DNA of 64,000 nucleotides from Gordonia zhaorongruii (GCF_007559005.1 NZ_CP041763.1:372001-436000); one strand, 5' to 3'. Shown: positions 1-8,679, numbered from the stretch's first letter. Translations and numbers: made by a program. The notes: generated by a model not told the origin, from the sequence alone.

Positions 1-405
1 TTCACCGACGACCGCGCCTGGTATCTGACTGCAGACACCGGGAAGGTCGACGACGAGGGCTACTTCTCGTTCACCGCACGCGACGACGACGTGATCCTCG
101 CGGCCGGCTACCGGATCGGCCCGTTCGACGTCGAGAGCGTGATGGTGACGCATCCGTCGGTCGCCGAGGTCGCGGTCGTCGGACGTCCAGACCCGGAGGG
201 GATCCGAGGCGAGGTGGTCGAGGCGTTCGTCGTCCTCAACACCGGATTCACCGGCGGTGATGTCCTCGAGAAGGAACTGCAGGCCGTGGTCCGCGACGGG
301 TACTCCAAGCATGCGTACCCGCGCGCCGTCCACTTCGTCGAGTCGCTCCCGAAGACGCCGAGCGGCAAGGTCCAGCGGTTCATTCTGCGGCGCGAAGGGG
401 CGTGA
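1..405 (+). CDS. Acyl-CoA synthetase (AMP-binding), C-terminal part
   Basis: The reading frame is open from base 1, so the gene begins before the window; only about 134 residues are visible. They form the small C-terminal domain of adenylate-forming ligases. The hinge region reads DDDVILAAGYRIGPFDVES, where the A8-like Gly-Tyr-Arg-Ile motif precedes a Glu-containing helix. The tail SLPKTPSGKVQRF carries the conserved catalytic Lys of the A10 motif. The GYRIGPFDVES form is the one usual in acetyl- and medium-chain acyl-CoA synthetases. It would activate a carboxylic acid to its CoA thioester, but the substrate cannot be judged from this fragment. It converges on fadD3 with a 9-base gap. Confidence 0.85.
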   Translation, partial: FTDDRAWYLTADTGKVDDEGYFSFTARDDDVILAAGYRIGPFDVESVMVTHPSVAEVAVVGRPDPEGIRGEVVEAFVVLNTGFTGGDVLEKELQAVVRDGYSKHAYPRAVHFVESLPKTPSGKVQRFILRREGA

Positions 406-414
406 TCCGCTCCT

Positions 415-1959
415 TCAGCTCAGCTCGCGCTTGAGGATCTTGCCGGAGGCGTTGCGCGGGAAGGCGTCCACGAACTCCACCGAGCGCGGAACCTTGAAGT
501 TCGCCAGATGCTCGCGGGCGTGGGCGATCACGTCGTCGACGGTGACCGCGGCGCCGTCGCGGACGGTGAGGAAGGCCTTGCCCACCTCACCGAGGCGGTC
601 GTCGGGGAGACCGATCACGGCGACCTCGCTCACGCCGTCGACGCGGGCGAGTACCTGCTCCACCTCGGCCGGATACACGTTGAAGCCGCCGCAGATGTAC
701 ATGTCCTTGAGACGGTCGGTGATCGTCAGGTTCCCGCTCTCGTCGAACCGTCCGACGTCCCCGGTGTGGAGCCAGCCGTCTGCGTCGATGGTCTTCGCGG
801 TGGCCTCCGGGTCGTCGAGGTAGCCGCGCATCACCATGTCGCCGCGCGCCAGGACCTCGCCTTCGGCGGACAGTGCGACCTCCATGCCGTCGAATGCGCG
901 CCCGCAGGTGGTGGCGACGGTGACGGCGTCGTCGTCGGGCCTGCAGGTGGTGATGAATCCACTGGTCTCGGTCTGCCCGTAGGCCGTCACCACGGTGTCG
1001 ACACCCAGTTCGGACTGGAGTCGCTCGATGAGCACGACGGGCACGATCGTCGCGCCGGTCACGATCAGCCGGAGACTCGACAGGTCGACATCGGTGCGAG
1101 CCGGGTCGTCGAGGATCGTCTGGAAGATGGTCGGTGCGCCCGGGAAGACCGTCGCCGATTCGCGTGCGACGAGCTGCATCGCATCGCTTGGGGAGTAGAC
1201 AGCCAGCGGCAGCATGGTGGCCCCGAACAGCAAGGCGGGCAGGATGCCCGCCTTGTAGCCGAAGGTGTGGAAGAACGGGTTGACCATCAGGTAGCGGTCC
1301 GTGTCGGTCAACCCGCCGTTGCTGCCCCACGCGTGCGCGCCCGCGACCGTGTGCCGGTGCTCGGCGAGCACGCCCTTCGGTGCACCGGTGGTCCCGGAGG
1401 TGAACAGGATGTCTGAGAGGTCGTCCCCGGCCACCGCTTCGGCCCGCGCGCGGACGACGGCGAGTCGGTCCTCATCGGCCTCGCGAACGAACTCACCCCA
1501 TGGTGTGGCGCCTGCTGCGTCGACGTCCTTCTCGAGCGGGATGCCGACGATGCTGCGCCCGTCGGCGATCGGTGACGCGAGCACCTCGCTCAGCCGGTCG
1601 ATGCCGGCGAACTCGCCGGACGCGACGACGACGCGGGCGCCGGATCGTTCGACTATGTCCGTGGCCTCGCTCACCGTGTACCGGGTGTTGAGCGTGATGA
1701 GCACGGCGCCCGCATAGTGCGTGCCGAGCGCGGCAACCGGCCAGTGGTGACTGTTGGGCGCCCACAGTGCCACGCGGTCACCGTGCTCGACGCCGAGTGC
1801 GACGAGGCCGGCGGCGAAGCGTCGAACCTCGTCGGCCAGCCCGGACCAGGTGAGGCGGACCGGCGCGGACCACTGATCGTCGATGATGGCCGTCGCGTCG
1901 GGCCACTGGGTTTCAGCCCGGTGCAGGGCGGCGGGCGTGGTGACTGGTGTCGGCAGCAT
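415..1959 (-). CDS. fadD3: HIP-CoA ligase FadD3
   Basis: Adenylate-forming ligase of about 514 residues. In M. tuberculosis FadD3 activates HIP, the methylindanone propionate left after A/B-ring removal from steroids, and so starts C/D-ring degradation. The P-loop FTSGTTGAPKGV, the AYGQTETSG motif, the hinge TDRLKDMYICGGFNVYPAEVE-type block and the terminal NASGKILKREL are present. The stretches CRPDDDAVTVATTCGR and VSDILFTSGTTG-like segments closely resemble the mycobacterial enzyme as I remember it. ATG at 1959 is preferred; a TTG lies two codons upstream. The gene diverges from fadE30, and a KstR2 box lies 12 bases upstream, so the message has a very short leader. Confidence 0.92.
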   Translation of the reverse strand: MLPTPVTTPAALHRAETQWPDATAIIDDQWSAPVRLTWSGLADEVRRFAAGLVALGVEHGDRVALWAPNSHHWPVAALGTHYAGAVLITLNTRYTVSEATDIVERSGARVVVASGEFAGIDRLSEVLASPIADGRSIVGIPLEKDVDAAGATPWGEFVREADEDRLAVVRARAEAVAGDDLSDILFTSGTTGAPKGVLAEHRHTVAGAHAWGSNGGLTDTDRYLMVNPFFHTFGYKAGILPALLFGATMLPLAVYSPSDAMQLVARESATVFPGAPTIFQTILDDPARTDVDLSSLRLIVTGATIVPVVLIERLQSELGVDTVVTAYGQTETSGFITTCRPDDDAVTVATTCGRAFDGMEVALSAEGEVLARGDMVMRGYLDDPEATAKTIDADGWLHTGDVGRFDESGNLTITDRLKDMYICGGFNVYPAEVEQVLARVDGVSEVAVIGLPDDRLGEVGKAFLTVRDGAAVTVDDVIAHAREHLANFKVPRSVEFVDAFPRNASGKILKRELS

Positions 1960-1970
1960 AGTCAAAACCT

Positions 1971-1984
1971 AGCAAATGCTTGGT
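1971..1984. promoter_or_regulatory. KstR2 operator between fadD3 and fadE30
   Basis: AGCAAATGCTTGGT matches the published KstR2 consensus AnCAAGnnCTTGnT at all but one fixed position. The same 14 bases recur at 21128-21141, also between divergent KstR2-type genes. Placed 12 bases before fadD3 and 17 before fadE30, one bound repressor could block both promoters; HIP-CoA is the known inducer of the family. Confidence 0.85.
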
Positions 1985-2001
1985 AGGTTAAGCTAGCGGT
2001 C

Positions 2002-3264
2002 ATGACGACGATCAACCTCGCCGATCGGGCCGTCGACCTCGGCGAATGGGCGGCGACGACGCCCGACGCGGCGAACCTCTTCGCGCAGGCCGTTCGGGAA
2101 TGGCTGGCCGACAACCTGGCAGGCGACTTCGCGTCACTCCGTGGGCGTGGCGGCCCCGGCAGTGAGCACGAGTTCTTCGCGCAGCGCCTCGAGTGGGACC
2201 GGCATCTGGCCGCCTCGGGCTGGACGTGCCTGGGCTGGCCCGTCGAACATGGTGGTCGCGGCGCGACTATCGAACAGCGCATCATCTTCCACCAGGAGTA
2301 TGCGCGCGCCAACGCCCCGGCGCGCGTGAATCACCTCGGGGAGGAGCTCCTCGGGCCGACTCTCATCGAATACGGGACGCCGGAGCAGCAGGAACGCTTC
2401 CTCCCGCACATCGTGAACGTCACCGAACTGTGGGCGCAGGGGTACTCCGAGCCGGGCGCAGGCAGTGATCTCGCAGCCGTCGCCACCACCGCGGCGCTCG
2501 ACGGCGATCGGTGGACGATCAACGGGCAGAAGATCTGGACGTCGCTCGCGCACCTGTCGCAGTGGTGCTTCGTCATCGCCCGCACCGAGAAGGGGTCGTC
2601 GCGGCACAAGGGGCTCAGCTTCCTCCTCGTCCCGCTCGACCAGCCGGGCGTCACCGTCCGGCCGATTCAGCAGATCACCGGAACCTCCGAGTTCAATGAG
2701 GTCTTCTTCGACGACGCCGTCACCGACGCCTCGCTGATCGTCGGCGAACCCGGCGACGGCTGGAAGGTCGCGATGGGGCTCCTGCAGTTCGAGCGCGGCG
2801 TCTCCACCCTCGGCCAGCAGGTCGGGTTCGCGCGTGAACTCGACCAGGTGATCGAACTAGCCCGCGCCAACGGGTCGATCGACGACCCGGAGATCGCTTC
2901 GCGTCTGCGTCGCGCGAAGGTGGGACTCGCCGTCATGGACGCCAATGCTCGCCGGACCCTCGCAGGCGACATCGTGTCGGCGACCGGGGCGGCTTCGGTG
3001 ACCAAGCTGCTGTGGGCCAACTGGCACCGTGACCTCGGTGAACTGGCCGTTGCAGTCGCGGGTGCGCCGTCGCTCATCGCGCCGTCGGCGACCACCGAGG
3101 GGCGCCCTAACGACATCTCCGATCCCGAACATGTGGAGCTCGGCGAATGGCAGCGGCTGCTGCTGTTCACCCGCGCCGACACCATCTACGGCGGCTCCAA
3201 CGAAGTCCAGCGGAACATCATCGCCGAGCGCGTGCTCGGCCTTCCACGAGAGGCACGCCCGTGA
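2002..3264 (+). CDS. fadE30: Acyl-CoA dehydrogenase FadE30
   Basis: FAD-dependent acyl-CoA dehydrogenase of 420 residues, within the normal family range. It is predicted to introduce the double bond into the propionyl side chain of HIP-CoA. Landmarks: the central QGYSEPGAGSDLAAV flavin-binding motif, INGQKIWTSLAHLSQWCFV, EFNEVFFDDAVT, and the C-terminal FTRADTIYGGSNEVQRNII. These blocks agree closely with mycobacterial FadE30. First gene of a rightward operon: its TGA overlaps the GTG of ipdF. Transcription probably starts at the KstR2-box promoter just upstream. The N-terminus is about 20 residues longer than the mycobacterial protein. Confidence 0.92.
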   Translation: MTTINLADRAVDLGEWAATTPDAANLFAQAVREWLADNLAGDFASLRGRGGPGSEHEFFAQRLEWDRHLAASGWTCLGWPVEHGGRGATIEQRIIFHQEYARANAPARVNHLGEELLGPTLIEYGTPEQQERFLPHIVNVTELWAQGYSEPGAGSDLAAVATTAALDGDRWTINGQKIWTSLAHLSQWCFVIARTEKGSSRHKGLSFLLVPLDQPGVTVRPIQQITGTSEFNEVFFDDAVTDASLIVGEPGDGWKVAMGLLQFERGVSTLGQQVGFARELDQVIELARANGSIDDPEIASRLRRAKVGLAVMDANARRTLAGDIVSATGAASVTKLLWANWHRDLGELAVAVAGAPSLIAPSATTEGRPNDISDPEHVELGEWQRLLLFTRADTIYGGSNEVQRNIIAERVLGLPREARP

Positions 3265-4094
3265 CAACTCCCGATTCTCGTCCAGGGAACACTCGTCCCG
3301 TCTCCCCGCTCGCCACCCCGCCTGAGGAGGTGCCCGGCCACGATCTGCTGAAGGGCAAGAAGGCCGTCGTGACCGCGGCTGCAGGCACCGGCATCGGCTT
3401 CGCCACCGCGCGGCGGGTGCTCCTCGAAGGCGGCGACGTCCTGGTCTCCGACTTCCATGAACGCCGTCTCGGCGAGACCGTCGACAAGCTCGCAGACGAG
3501 TTCGGCGCCGGTCGTGTCACGTCGTACGTGTGCGACGTCTCGAGCACCGATCAGGTGGACGCGCTCATCGAGGCGGCCGCCGAGAAGCTCGGACGGATCG
3601 ATGTTCTCGTCAACAATGCGGGACTCGGCGGTGAGACGCCGGTCGCCGACATGACCGACGAGCAGTGGGACCGCGTACTGGACATCACGCTCAACAGCAC
3701 CTTCCGCGCCACGCGTGCGGCACTGCGCTACTTCCGCGAAGCGGGGCACGGCGGAATCCTGGTCAACAACGCGTCCGTCCTCGGCTGGCGTGCACAGCGC
3801 GGGCAGGCGCACTACGCGGCGGCCAAGGCCGGCGTCATGGCGCTCACCCGCTGCTCAGCGGTCGAGGCGGCCGATTACGGCGTCCGGATCAACGCGGTCG
3901 CACCGTCGATCGCCAAGCACCCGTTCCTGGCGAAGGTCACCACCGACGAACTGCTCGACGAGCTCGAGTCCCGCGAAGCGTACGGCCGGGCCGCCGAGGT
4001 CTGGGAGATCGCAGCCGCCATCGCGATGCTCGCCAGCGACTACACCACCTACTTGACCGGCGAGATCGTGTCGATCTCCAGTCAGCGCGCCTGA
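3261..4094 (+). CDS. ipdF: Short-chain dehydrogenase IpdF (5-OH-HIP-CoA oxidation)
   Basis: SDR of 277 residues. The family member IpdF oxidises the 5-hydroxy group of 5-OH-HIP-CoA to give HIP-CoA. Visible parts are a Rossmann glycine motif TAAAGTGIGFATA near residue 35, NNAGLGG, a catalytic Ser in NNASVLGW and the YxxxK motif in YAAAKAG. I chose GTG at 3261, which overlaps the fadE30 stop codon and follows GAGAGG; an in-frame start further upstream would lie deep inside fadE30. The N-terminal 25 residues are Pro/Ser-rich and poorly conserved. It shares a polycistron with fadE30 and fadA6. Confidence 0.87.
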   Translation: MTTPDSRPGNTRPVSPLATPPEEVPGHDLLKGKKAVVTAAAGTGIGFATARRVLLEGGDVLVSDFHERRLGETVDKLADEFGAGRVTSYVCDVSSTDQVDALIEAAAEKLGRIDVLVNNAGLGGETPVADMTDEQWDRVLDITLNSTFRATRAALRYFREAGHGGILVNNASVLGWRAQRGQAHYAAAKAGVMALTRCSAVEAADYGVRINAVAPSIAKHPFLAKVTTDELLDELESREAYGRAAEVWEIAAAIAMLASDYTTYLTGEIVSISSQRA

Positions 4095-4126
4095 CCGCCG
4101 CCACCGCAATCGAGGAGTCTGAAGAC

Positions 4127-5284
4127 ATGACAGCACCGCAGGCCTACATCGTCGACGTCGTCCGCACGCCGGTCGGCAAGCGCAGGGGATCGCTTGCGAG
4201 CGTTCACCCGGCCGACCTCGGCGCGCACGTGATCTCGGCGATCATCGAGCGCACCGGCATCGACCCGGAAGTGGTCGACGACGTGATTCTCGGCTGCGTC
4301 GACACGATCGGACCGCAGGCGGGCAACATCGCTCGGACCGCTTGGCTCACTGCGGGTATGCCGCTCGGCGTGCCCGGGACCACCGTCGACCGGCAGTGCG
4401 GATCGAGCCAGCAGGCCATCCACTTCGCCGCACAGGCCGTGATGAGCGGAACGCAGGACGTCGTCCTCGCGGGTGGCGTGCAGAACATGAGCGCAATCCC
4501 GATCAGCCAGGCGATGATCGCCGGGCAGGAACTCGGGTTCACCACGCCGACAGCAGAATCGCCGGGTTGGACGAAGCGCTTCGGCGACGCCGAGATCAGC
4601 CAGTTCGTGGGTGCCGGCATGATGGCCAAGAAGTGGGACATCTCGCGCACCGACATGGAGGAGTGGTCGCTGCAGAGCCACCAGCGGGCGAAGGCGGCGA
4701 TCGCGGCAGGCCGATTCGACAACGAGTACGTGACGCTCGGCGACTGCGTGGTCGACGAGTGCCCGCGGGATACGTCGCTGGAGAAGATGGCGTCGCTGGA
4801 CGTCCTCGCGGAGGGATCCGATCTCACTGCGGCGGTGGCCTCGCAGATCTGCGACGGCGCGTCAGCCACGCTGGTCGTCTCCGAGAAGGCACTCAAGGAG
4901 TACGGACTGACCGCTCGCGCTCGGATCCACCACATCTCGGTGCGGGGAGACGATCCGGTCATGATGCTGTCCGCGCCCATCCCGGCTACGAAGCACGCGC
5001 TGGAGAAGACCGGACTGAGCATCGACGACATCGACGTCGTCGAGATCAACGAGGCGTTCGCTCCCGTCGTGCTGGCGTGGCTCAAGGAGACCGGGGCCGA
5101 CCCGGCGCGGGTGAACCCCAACGGCGGTGGCATCGCCCTCGGTCACCCGCTGGGCGCCACCGGCGCGAAACTGTTCGCGACGTTGCTGAACGAACTCGAG
5201 CGCGTCGGGGGCCGCTACGGTCTGCAGACCATGTGCGAGGGCGGCGGAACCGCCAACGTGGCGATCATCGAGCGCCTGGGCTGA
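4127..5284 (+). CDS. fadA6: Steroid 3-ketoacyl-CoA thiolase FadA6
   Basis: Thiolase of 385 residues. FadA6 cleaves 6-methyl-3,7-dioxodecanedioyl-CoA, the IpdAB product, to MOODA-CoA plus acetyl-CoA. The nucleophilic Cys is at residue 91 in VDRQCGSSQQA. The NEAF motif, GGGIALGHPLGATG with the active-site His, and the second Cys in QTMCEGGG are all present, so the enzyme should be active. ATG at 4127 follows GAGGAG by 9 bases; the open frame extends far upstream but only as a shadow of ipdF. It is 32 bases after ipdF and ends before a strong terminator, closing the KstR2 operon. Confidence 0.92.
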   Translation: MTAPQAYIVDVVRTPVGKRRGSLASVHPADLGAHVISAIIERTGIDPEVVDDVILGCVDTIGPQAGNIARTAWLTAGMPLGVPGTTVDRQCGSSQQAIHFAAQAVMSGTQDVVLAGGVQNMSAIPISQAMIAGQELGFTTPTAESPGWTKRFGDAEISQFVGAGMMAKKWDISRTDMEEWSLQSHQRAKAAIAAGRFDNEYVTLGDCVVDECPRDTSLEKMASLDVLAEGSDLTAAVASQICDGASATLVVSEKALKEYGLTARARIHHISVRGDDPVMMLSAPIPATKHALEKTGLSIDDIDVVEINEAFAPVVLAWLKETGADPARVNPNGGGIALGHPLGATGAKLFATLLNELERVGGRYGLQTMCEGGGTANVAIIERLG

Positions 5285-5370
5285 CCGTGTCGGTTCAGCA
5301 CCCGAGCAGAACCGAGTAGAAGCCGACCAGGCCAGGCTGCACTCCCTCCCTGACCAGCGGGCGCTTCATT

Positions 5371-5403
5371 GCGGGCGATCACCGAAAGGTGGTCGCCCGC
5401 TTT
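5371..5403 (+). terminator. Rho-independent terminator after fadA6
   Basis: Arms GCGGGCGATCACC and GGTGGTCGCCCGC close on a GAAA tetraloop and are followed by TTT. The stem is 13 pairs with one T-G pair. It ends the fadE30-ipdF-fadA6 transcript. Confidence 0.85.
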
Positions 5404-5455
5404 GCGTTCGAGGACCGACGCAGTGATCTGAAGCTCGAATGATTCTGAATGTGAC

Positions 5456-5500
5456 CTTGACAACAATTATAATTAGGATAATGATTACCATCACAAAGAG
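5456..5500 (+). promoter_or_regulatory. AT-rich promoter/operator region
   Basis: A sharply AT-rich stretch in otherwise GC-rich DNA, upstream of the SDR-monooxygenase operon. It holds TTGACA at 5457-5462 and GATAATGATTACC around 5477-5489. The latter resembles half of a Fur/Zur-family or TetR operator but fits neither well. No -10 hexamer sits at a standard 16-18 base spacing from TTGACA, so the promoter assignment is tentative. Confidence 0.4.
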
Positions 5501-5557
5501 GTGAGCGCTTCGCCATCGATTCAGGTGGAGATCGTGCGCTGATGAGAGGAACTGGCT

Positions 5558-6397
5558 ATGGGCAGGTTGGACGGCAAGGTTGCATTCATCACCGGTGCGG
5601 CACGCGGTCAGGGACGCAGCCACGCGGTCCGGCTGGCGCAGGAAGGGGCCGACATCATTGCGCTCGACCTGTGCGCGCCGGTTCCGAGCGTTGAGCGGCT
5701 CTATCCCGGCGCCACCCCGGATGACATGGCCGAGACCGTCGACATCGTGAAGCAGTTCGGTGGACGCATCGTCTCGGCCACCGCGGACGTCCGAGACTAC
5801 GACGCCGTCGCGAAGGTCGTCGCCGACGGCGTGACCGACTTCGGCGGAATCGACGTAGTCAGTGCCAACGCCGGCATCTTCATCTTCGGCGACCCCTCCC
5901 ACAAGGTCAGTGAAGGGGACTGGAAGGACGTGCTGGACATCAACATCACCGGCGTCTGGCACACCTGCAAGGCGGTGACCCCGGCGATGATCGAGGCCGA
6001 CAAGGGCGGATCGATCGTGCTCACCAGCTCCACGGCCGGTATCAAGGGCACACCGAACGTCGCCCCGTACACCGCCGCGAAGCACGCGGTCGTCGGACTC
6101 ATGAAGACGCTCGCCCTGGAACTCGCACCACATTCGATCCGGGTGAACAGCATCCATCCGACGGGCGTGGCGACGGACATGATCCTCAACGAGGCGACCT
6201 TCAAACTCTTCCTGCCTGACGAAGACCATCCGACCAAGGATCAGGCTGCTCCGGTGTTCGCCACCACGAACGCGCTCCCTGTCCCATGGGTGGAGCCCGT
6301 CGACATCAGCAACGCGCTGCTCTTCCTGGCTTCCGACGAGTCGCGATACATCACCGGAAACGAGCTGAAGGTCGACGCGGGTTACTGCGTCAAGTAA
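5558..6397 (+). CDS. Mycofactocin-coupled SDR family oxidoreductase
   Basis: SDR of 279 residues. The N-terminal TGAARGQGRSHAVRLAQEGAD block, with RGQGRSHA after the glycine motif, is the hallmark of the actinobacterial SDR subfamily thought to keep its NAD bound and pass electrons to mycofactocin (carveol-dehydrogenase-like). SANAG, a Ser in LTSSTAG and the YTAAKHA catalytic motif follow. The insertion at 205-245, rich in Asp/Pro, is typical of this subfamily. It likely oxidises an alicyclic or secondary alcohol; the substrate is unknown. It starts a three-gene operon with the monooxygenase 30 bases downstream. The RBS is GAGAGGAAC, nine bases before ATG. Confidence 0.82.
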   Translation: MGRLDGKVAFITGAARGQGRSHAVRLAQEGADIIALDLCAPVPSVERLYPGATPDDMAETVDIVKQFGGRIVSATADVRDYDAVAKVVADGVTDFGGIDVVSANAGIFIFGDPSHKVSEGDWKDVLDINITGVWHTCKAVTPAMIEADKGGSIVLTSSTAGIKGTPNVAPYTAAKHAVVGLMKTLALELAPHSIRVNSIHPTGVATDMILNEATFKLFLPDEDHPTKDQAAPVFATTNALPVPWVEPVDISNALLFLASDESRYITGNELKVDAGYCVK

Positions 6398-6427
6398 CGC
6401 CTGGCGCGGGTAGCGAAAGGATTCGTG

Positions 6428-8179
6428 ATGACCGAACTTCTCGAACGATCCGATGCCATCGACGGTGAGGCGGTCGCAACCGACTGGGCGCGACGTTTCG
6501 CCGCGGCGGTCGACGCGGGCGGCTCTACTGCTGATCTGTTCGTCGACGACGCGTGGTGGCGCGACCTCCTCGCATTCTCCGGCGATCTGCACAGCAGGCA
6601 CGGCGAGGCTGCACTGGCTGAACAGCTGGCGTCAGCGCGAGGGGTTCTGCGAAGTCCGGTGACGGTTGTCGCACCGGCCGATTTCGTCGCCGTTCTGCCG
6701 ACTGTCGACGGCGTCGTCACGGCTTTCCTGGGATTCGATACCGCAGAAGGGCGCGGGCAGGGGCTGGTGCGGCTGATCGAAGCCGGGGGTTCGTGGCGTG
6801 CGGTGTCTCTGTTCACGACGTTGGAGGAACTCCGAGAAATGCCCTTCGCGGCCGGTGCCGCCCGTCCGGACGGAAACTCGACGGACGGCAGGACCTGGCA
6901 CGCGCGCCGGGCAGCCGAGCGTGACCTCGTGGACGGCGAGCCGGACGTGCTCATCGTCGGAGCGGGCCACAGTGGGCTGGGGCTGGCGGCCTACCTGCGA
7001 GCGATGGGCCTGCGCCCGCTGCTGGTGGACCAGGAGCAACGGGTCGGCGACAACTGGCGTCGCCGCTACGACTCGCTGGTACTGCACGATCCGGTGCACT
7101 ACGACGAGCTGCCGTTCTTCCCGTACCCCGAGACATGGCCGGTGTTCGCGCCGAAGGAGAAGATGGGCGACTGGCTCGAGATGTACGCCTCGGCAATGGA
7201 ACTCGACGTCTGGTGCGCCACAACGGTGGTCGGCGCACAGCGCGTCGCCGATCGCTGGCAGGTGTCGGTGCGACGCGCCGGATCGGATGGGGTCGAGCAC
7301 ACCCGGACCATTGCGCCTGCGCACATCGTCCTGGCGACGGGTGTCAGCGGCACCGTTCCGCAGCTTCCGGACATAGAAGGCGAGTTCGACGGTCCGGTGC
7401 TGCATTCCAGCGGTTATTCCGGCGGCGGTTTCGGGGGCAAGCGCGTAGTCGTAGTCGGTACCGGTAACAGCGGTCACGATGTGGCGCAGGACCTGGTGAA
7501 CCAGGGCGATCAGGTGACGCTGATCCAGCGGGGACCGACCTACGTGGTCAGTTCGGGCGCGGTCGCTCAGGTCATGATGGGCGCCGCATACTCCGACACG
7601 TCTCCGCCCACCTCGATCTCGGACTACCTCGGTGCCTCGTCGCCTCACCTGTCCGCGGCGACCACGGCCGGTCTGCAAGCGGCGACCGCCGCGATGGCCG
7701 AGTTCGACGCGGATCTGCATCGGCAGTTGGCCGCAGCGGGATTCGTGCTGTCGTCGGGTGAGGACGGCACGGGTTCCATGCGCCTGTTCCTCGGTCGTGG
7801 AGGCGGCTACTACATCGACGTCGGGTGCAGCCGGCACATCGCCGACGGCACGATCGCGGTCCGATCCGGGGTCTCGGTCACCGCGTTCGACGGTACGGGC
7901 ATCGTGCTGTCGGACGGGACCCGGATAGACGCCGATGCGGTGATCCTGGCGACGGGCTTCGGCGGTATGGAGAACACGGCCCGTCAGATCTTCGGAGCGG
8001 ATCTTGCCGACAGATGCGGTCCGGTCTGGGGCCTCGACGATGAGGGCGAGGTGCGCGGTGTCTGGCGGCGTACCGCGCAGCCGGGGTTCTGGTTCTCAGG
8101 CGGCAATCTCGGATTCGCCCGCTTCTATAACCGCTACCTCGCACTGGCGATCGGCCAGGACGTGCTCGCAACCAACTGA
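6428..8179 (+). CDS. NTF2-like domain fused to FAD/NAD(P) flavin monooxygenase
   Basis: Protein of 583 residues with two parts. Residues about 15-140 look like an NTF2/SnoaL-type alpha+beta domain (VDDAWWRDLLAFSGDLHSR). Residues 170-583 form a two-dinucleotide-domain flavoprotein: VLIVGAGHSGLGLAAYLRA binds FAD, the GDNWRRRYDSLVLHDP segment follows, and VVVVGTGNSGHDVAQDL binds NAD(P)H. The late ATG motif VILATGFGG is also present. This is the architecture of flavin-containing or Baeyer-Villiger-like monooxygenases. Together with the upstream alcohol dehydrogenase it suggests alcohol-to-ketone-to-ester or hydroxylation chemistry. ATG 6428 has the better spacing from GAAAGG than GTG 6425. Confidence 0.8.
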   Translation: MTELLERSDAIDGEAVATDWARRFAAAVDAGGSTADLFVDDAWWRDLLAFSGDLHSRHGEAALAEQLASARGVLRSPVTVVAPADFVAVLPTVDGVVTAFLGFDTAEGRGQGLVRLIEAGGSWRAVSLFTTLEELREMPFAAGAARPDGNSTDGRTWHARRAAERDLVDGEPDVLIVGAGHSGLGLAAYLRAMGLRPLLVDQEQRVGDNWRRRYDSLVLHDPVHYDELPFFPYPETWPVFAPKEKMGDWLEMYASAMELDVWCATTVVGAQRVADRWQVSVRRAGSDGVEHTRTIAPAHIVLATGVSGTVPQLPDIEGEFDGPVLHSSGYSGGGFGGKRVVVVGTGNSGHDVAQDLVNQGDQVTLIQRGPTYVVSSGAVAQVMMGAAYSDTSPPTSISDYLGASSPHLSAATTAGLQAATAAMAEFDADLHRQLAAAGFVLSSGEDGTGSMRLFLGRGGGYYIDVGCSRHIADGTIAVRSGVSVTAFDGTGIVLSDGTRIDADAVILATGFGGMENTARQIFGADLADRCGPVWGLDDEGEVRGVWRRTAQPGFWFSGGNLGFARFYNRYLALAIGQDVLATN

Positions 8180-8190
8180 AAGGGCATTCA

Positions 8191-8679
8191 ATGAAGATCG
8201 ACGATCTACTGGAGATCGAGGAGATTCGTCAGCTCCGACTGGCCTACTCCAACTACTTCGACGGGCACGACACCGAGCGACTCAAGACCCTGTTCTGCGA
8301 AGATGCGGTCTGTGAGTTTCCAGAGGAGTTCGGCGGGAACTGGGTGGGTCGGGACACCATCGTCGCCAACTTCAGCAAGGAGCTGACCCGGCTCGGGGAG
8401 CCTTATGACACCATGCACGTTGTCGCCAATCCGTGGATCACGCTGACCGGACCCGACACGGCGCACGGACGGTGCTATTTGATCGACCTGCTCACCCGGC
8501 AGCAGGCTGGCACGGGTGACTACGAGACGCGGGGCGGTCACGACAACCCATTGCTCTTCCTGGGTATGTACGAGGATGACTACCGCAAGGTCGACGGCGA
8601 GTGGAAGTTCGCCAACATCAAGCTGCCCTTCTTCTGGCCGGAGCGCACGTTCGAGCAGGTACGTAGACCAGACGTCTGA
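8191..8679 (+). CDS. NTF2/SnoaL-like protein
   Basis: Small cone-fold protein of 162 residues. The N-terminal helix LEIEEIRQLRLAYSNYFDGHD, the FCEDAVCEFPEEFGG strand and the late W-x-F-x-N-I-K-L segment are typical of SnoaL-like proteins related to limonene-epoxide hydrolase, scytalone dehydratase and ketosteroid isomerase. It follows the monooxygenase by 11 bases and is surely co-transcribed, so it probably acts on the same pathway as an isomerase, dehydratase or hydrolase. No catalytic assignment is possible from sequence alone. Confidence 0.75.
   Translation: MKIDDLLEIEEIRQLRLAYSNYFDGHDTERLKTLFCEDAVCEFPEEFGGNWVGRDTIVANFSKELTRLGEPYDTMHVVANPWITLTGPDTAHGRCYLIDLLTRQQAGTGDYETRGGHDNPLLFLGMYEDDYRKVDGEWKFANIKLPFFWPERTFEQVRRPDV

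Noticed and set aside
3147-4094. IpdF start at 3147
   Set aside because: It would put 38 codons inside fadE30; the GTG overlapping the fadE30 stop has a better RBS and length.
5477-5491. Zur box upstream of the SDR operon
   Set aside because: Only 11 of 15 matches and no zinc-related gene downstream; kept as a low-interest observation instead of a feature call.
5366-6601. 411-residue open frame on the minus strand, and similar ones at 29155-30831 (-), 50290-52179 (-) and 508-1416 (+)
   Set aside because: They lie antisense to well-identified genes and are Arg/Gly/Val-rich shadows expected in high-GC DNA, with no recognisable domain.
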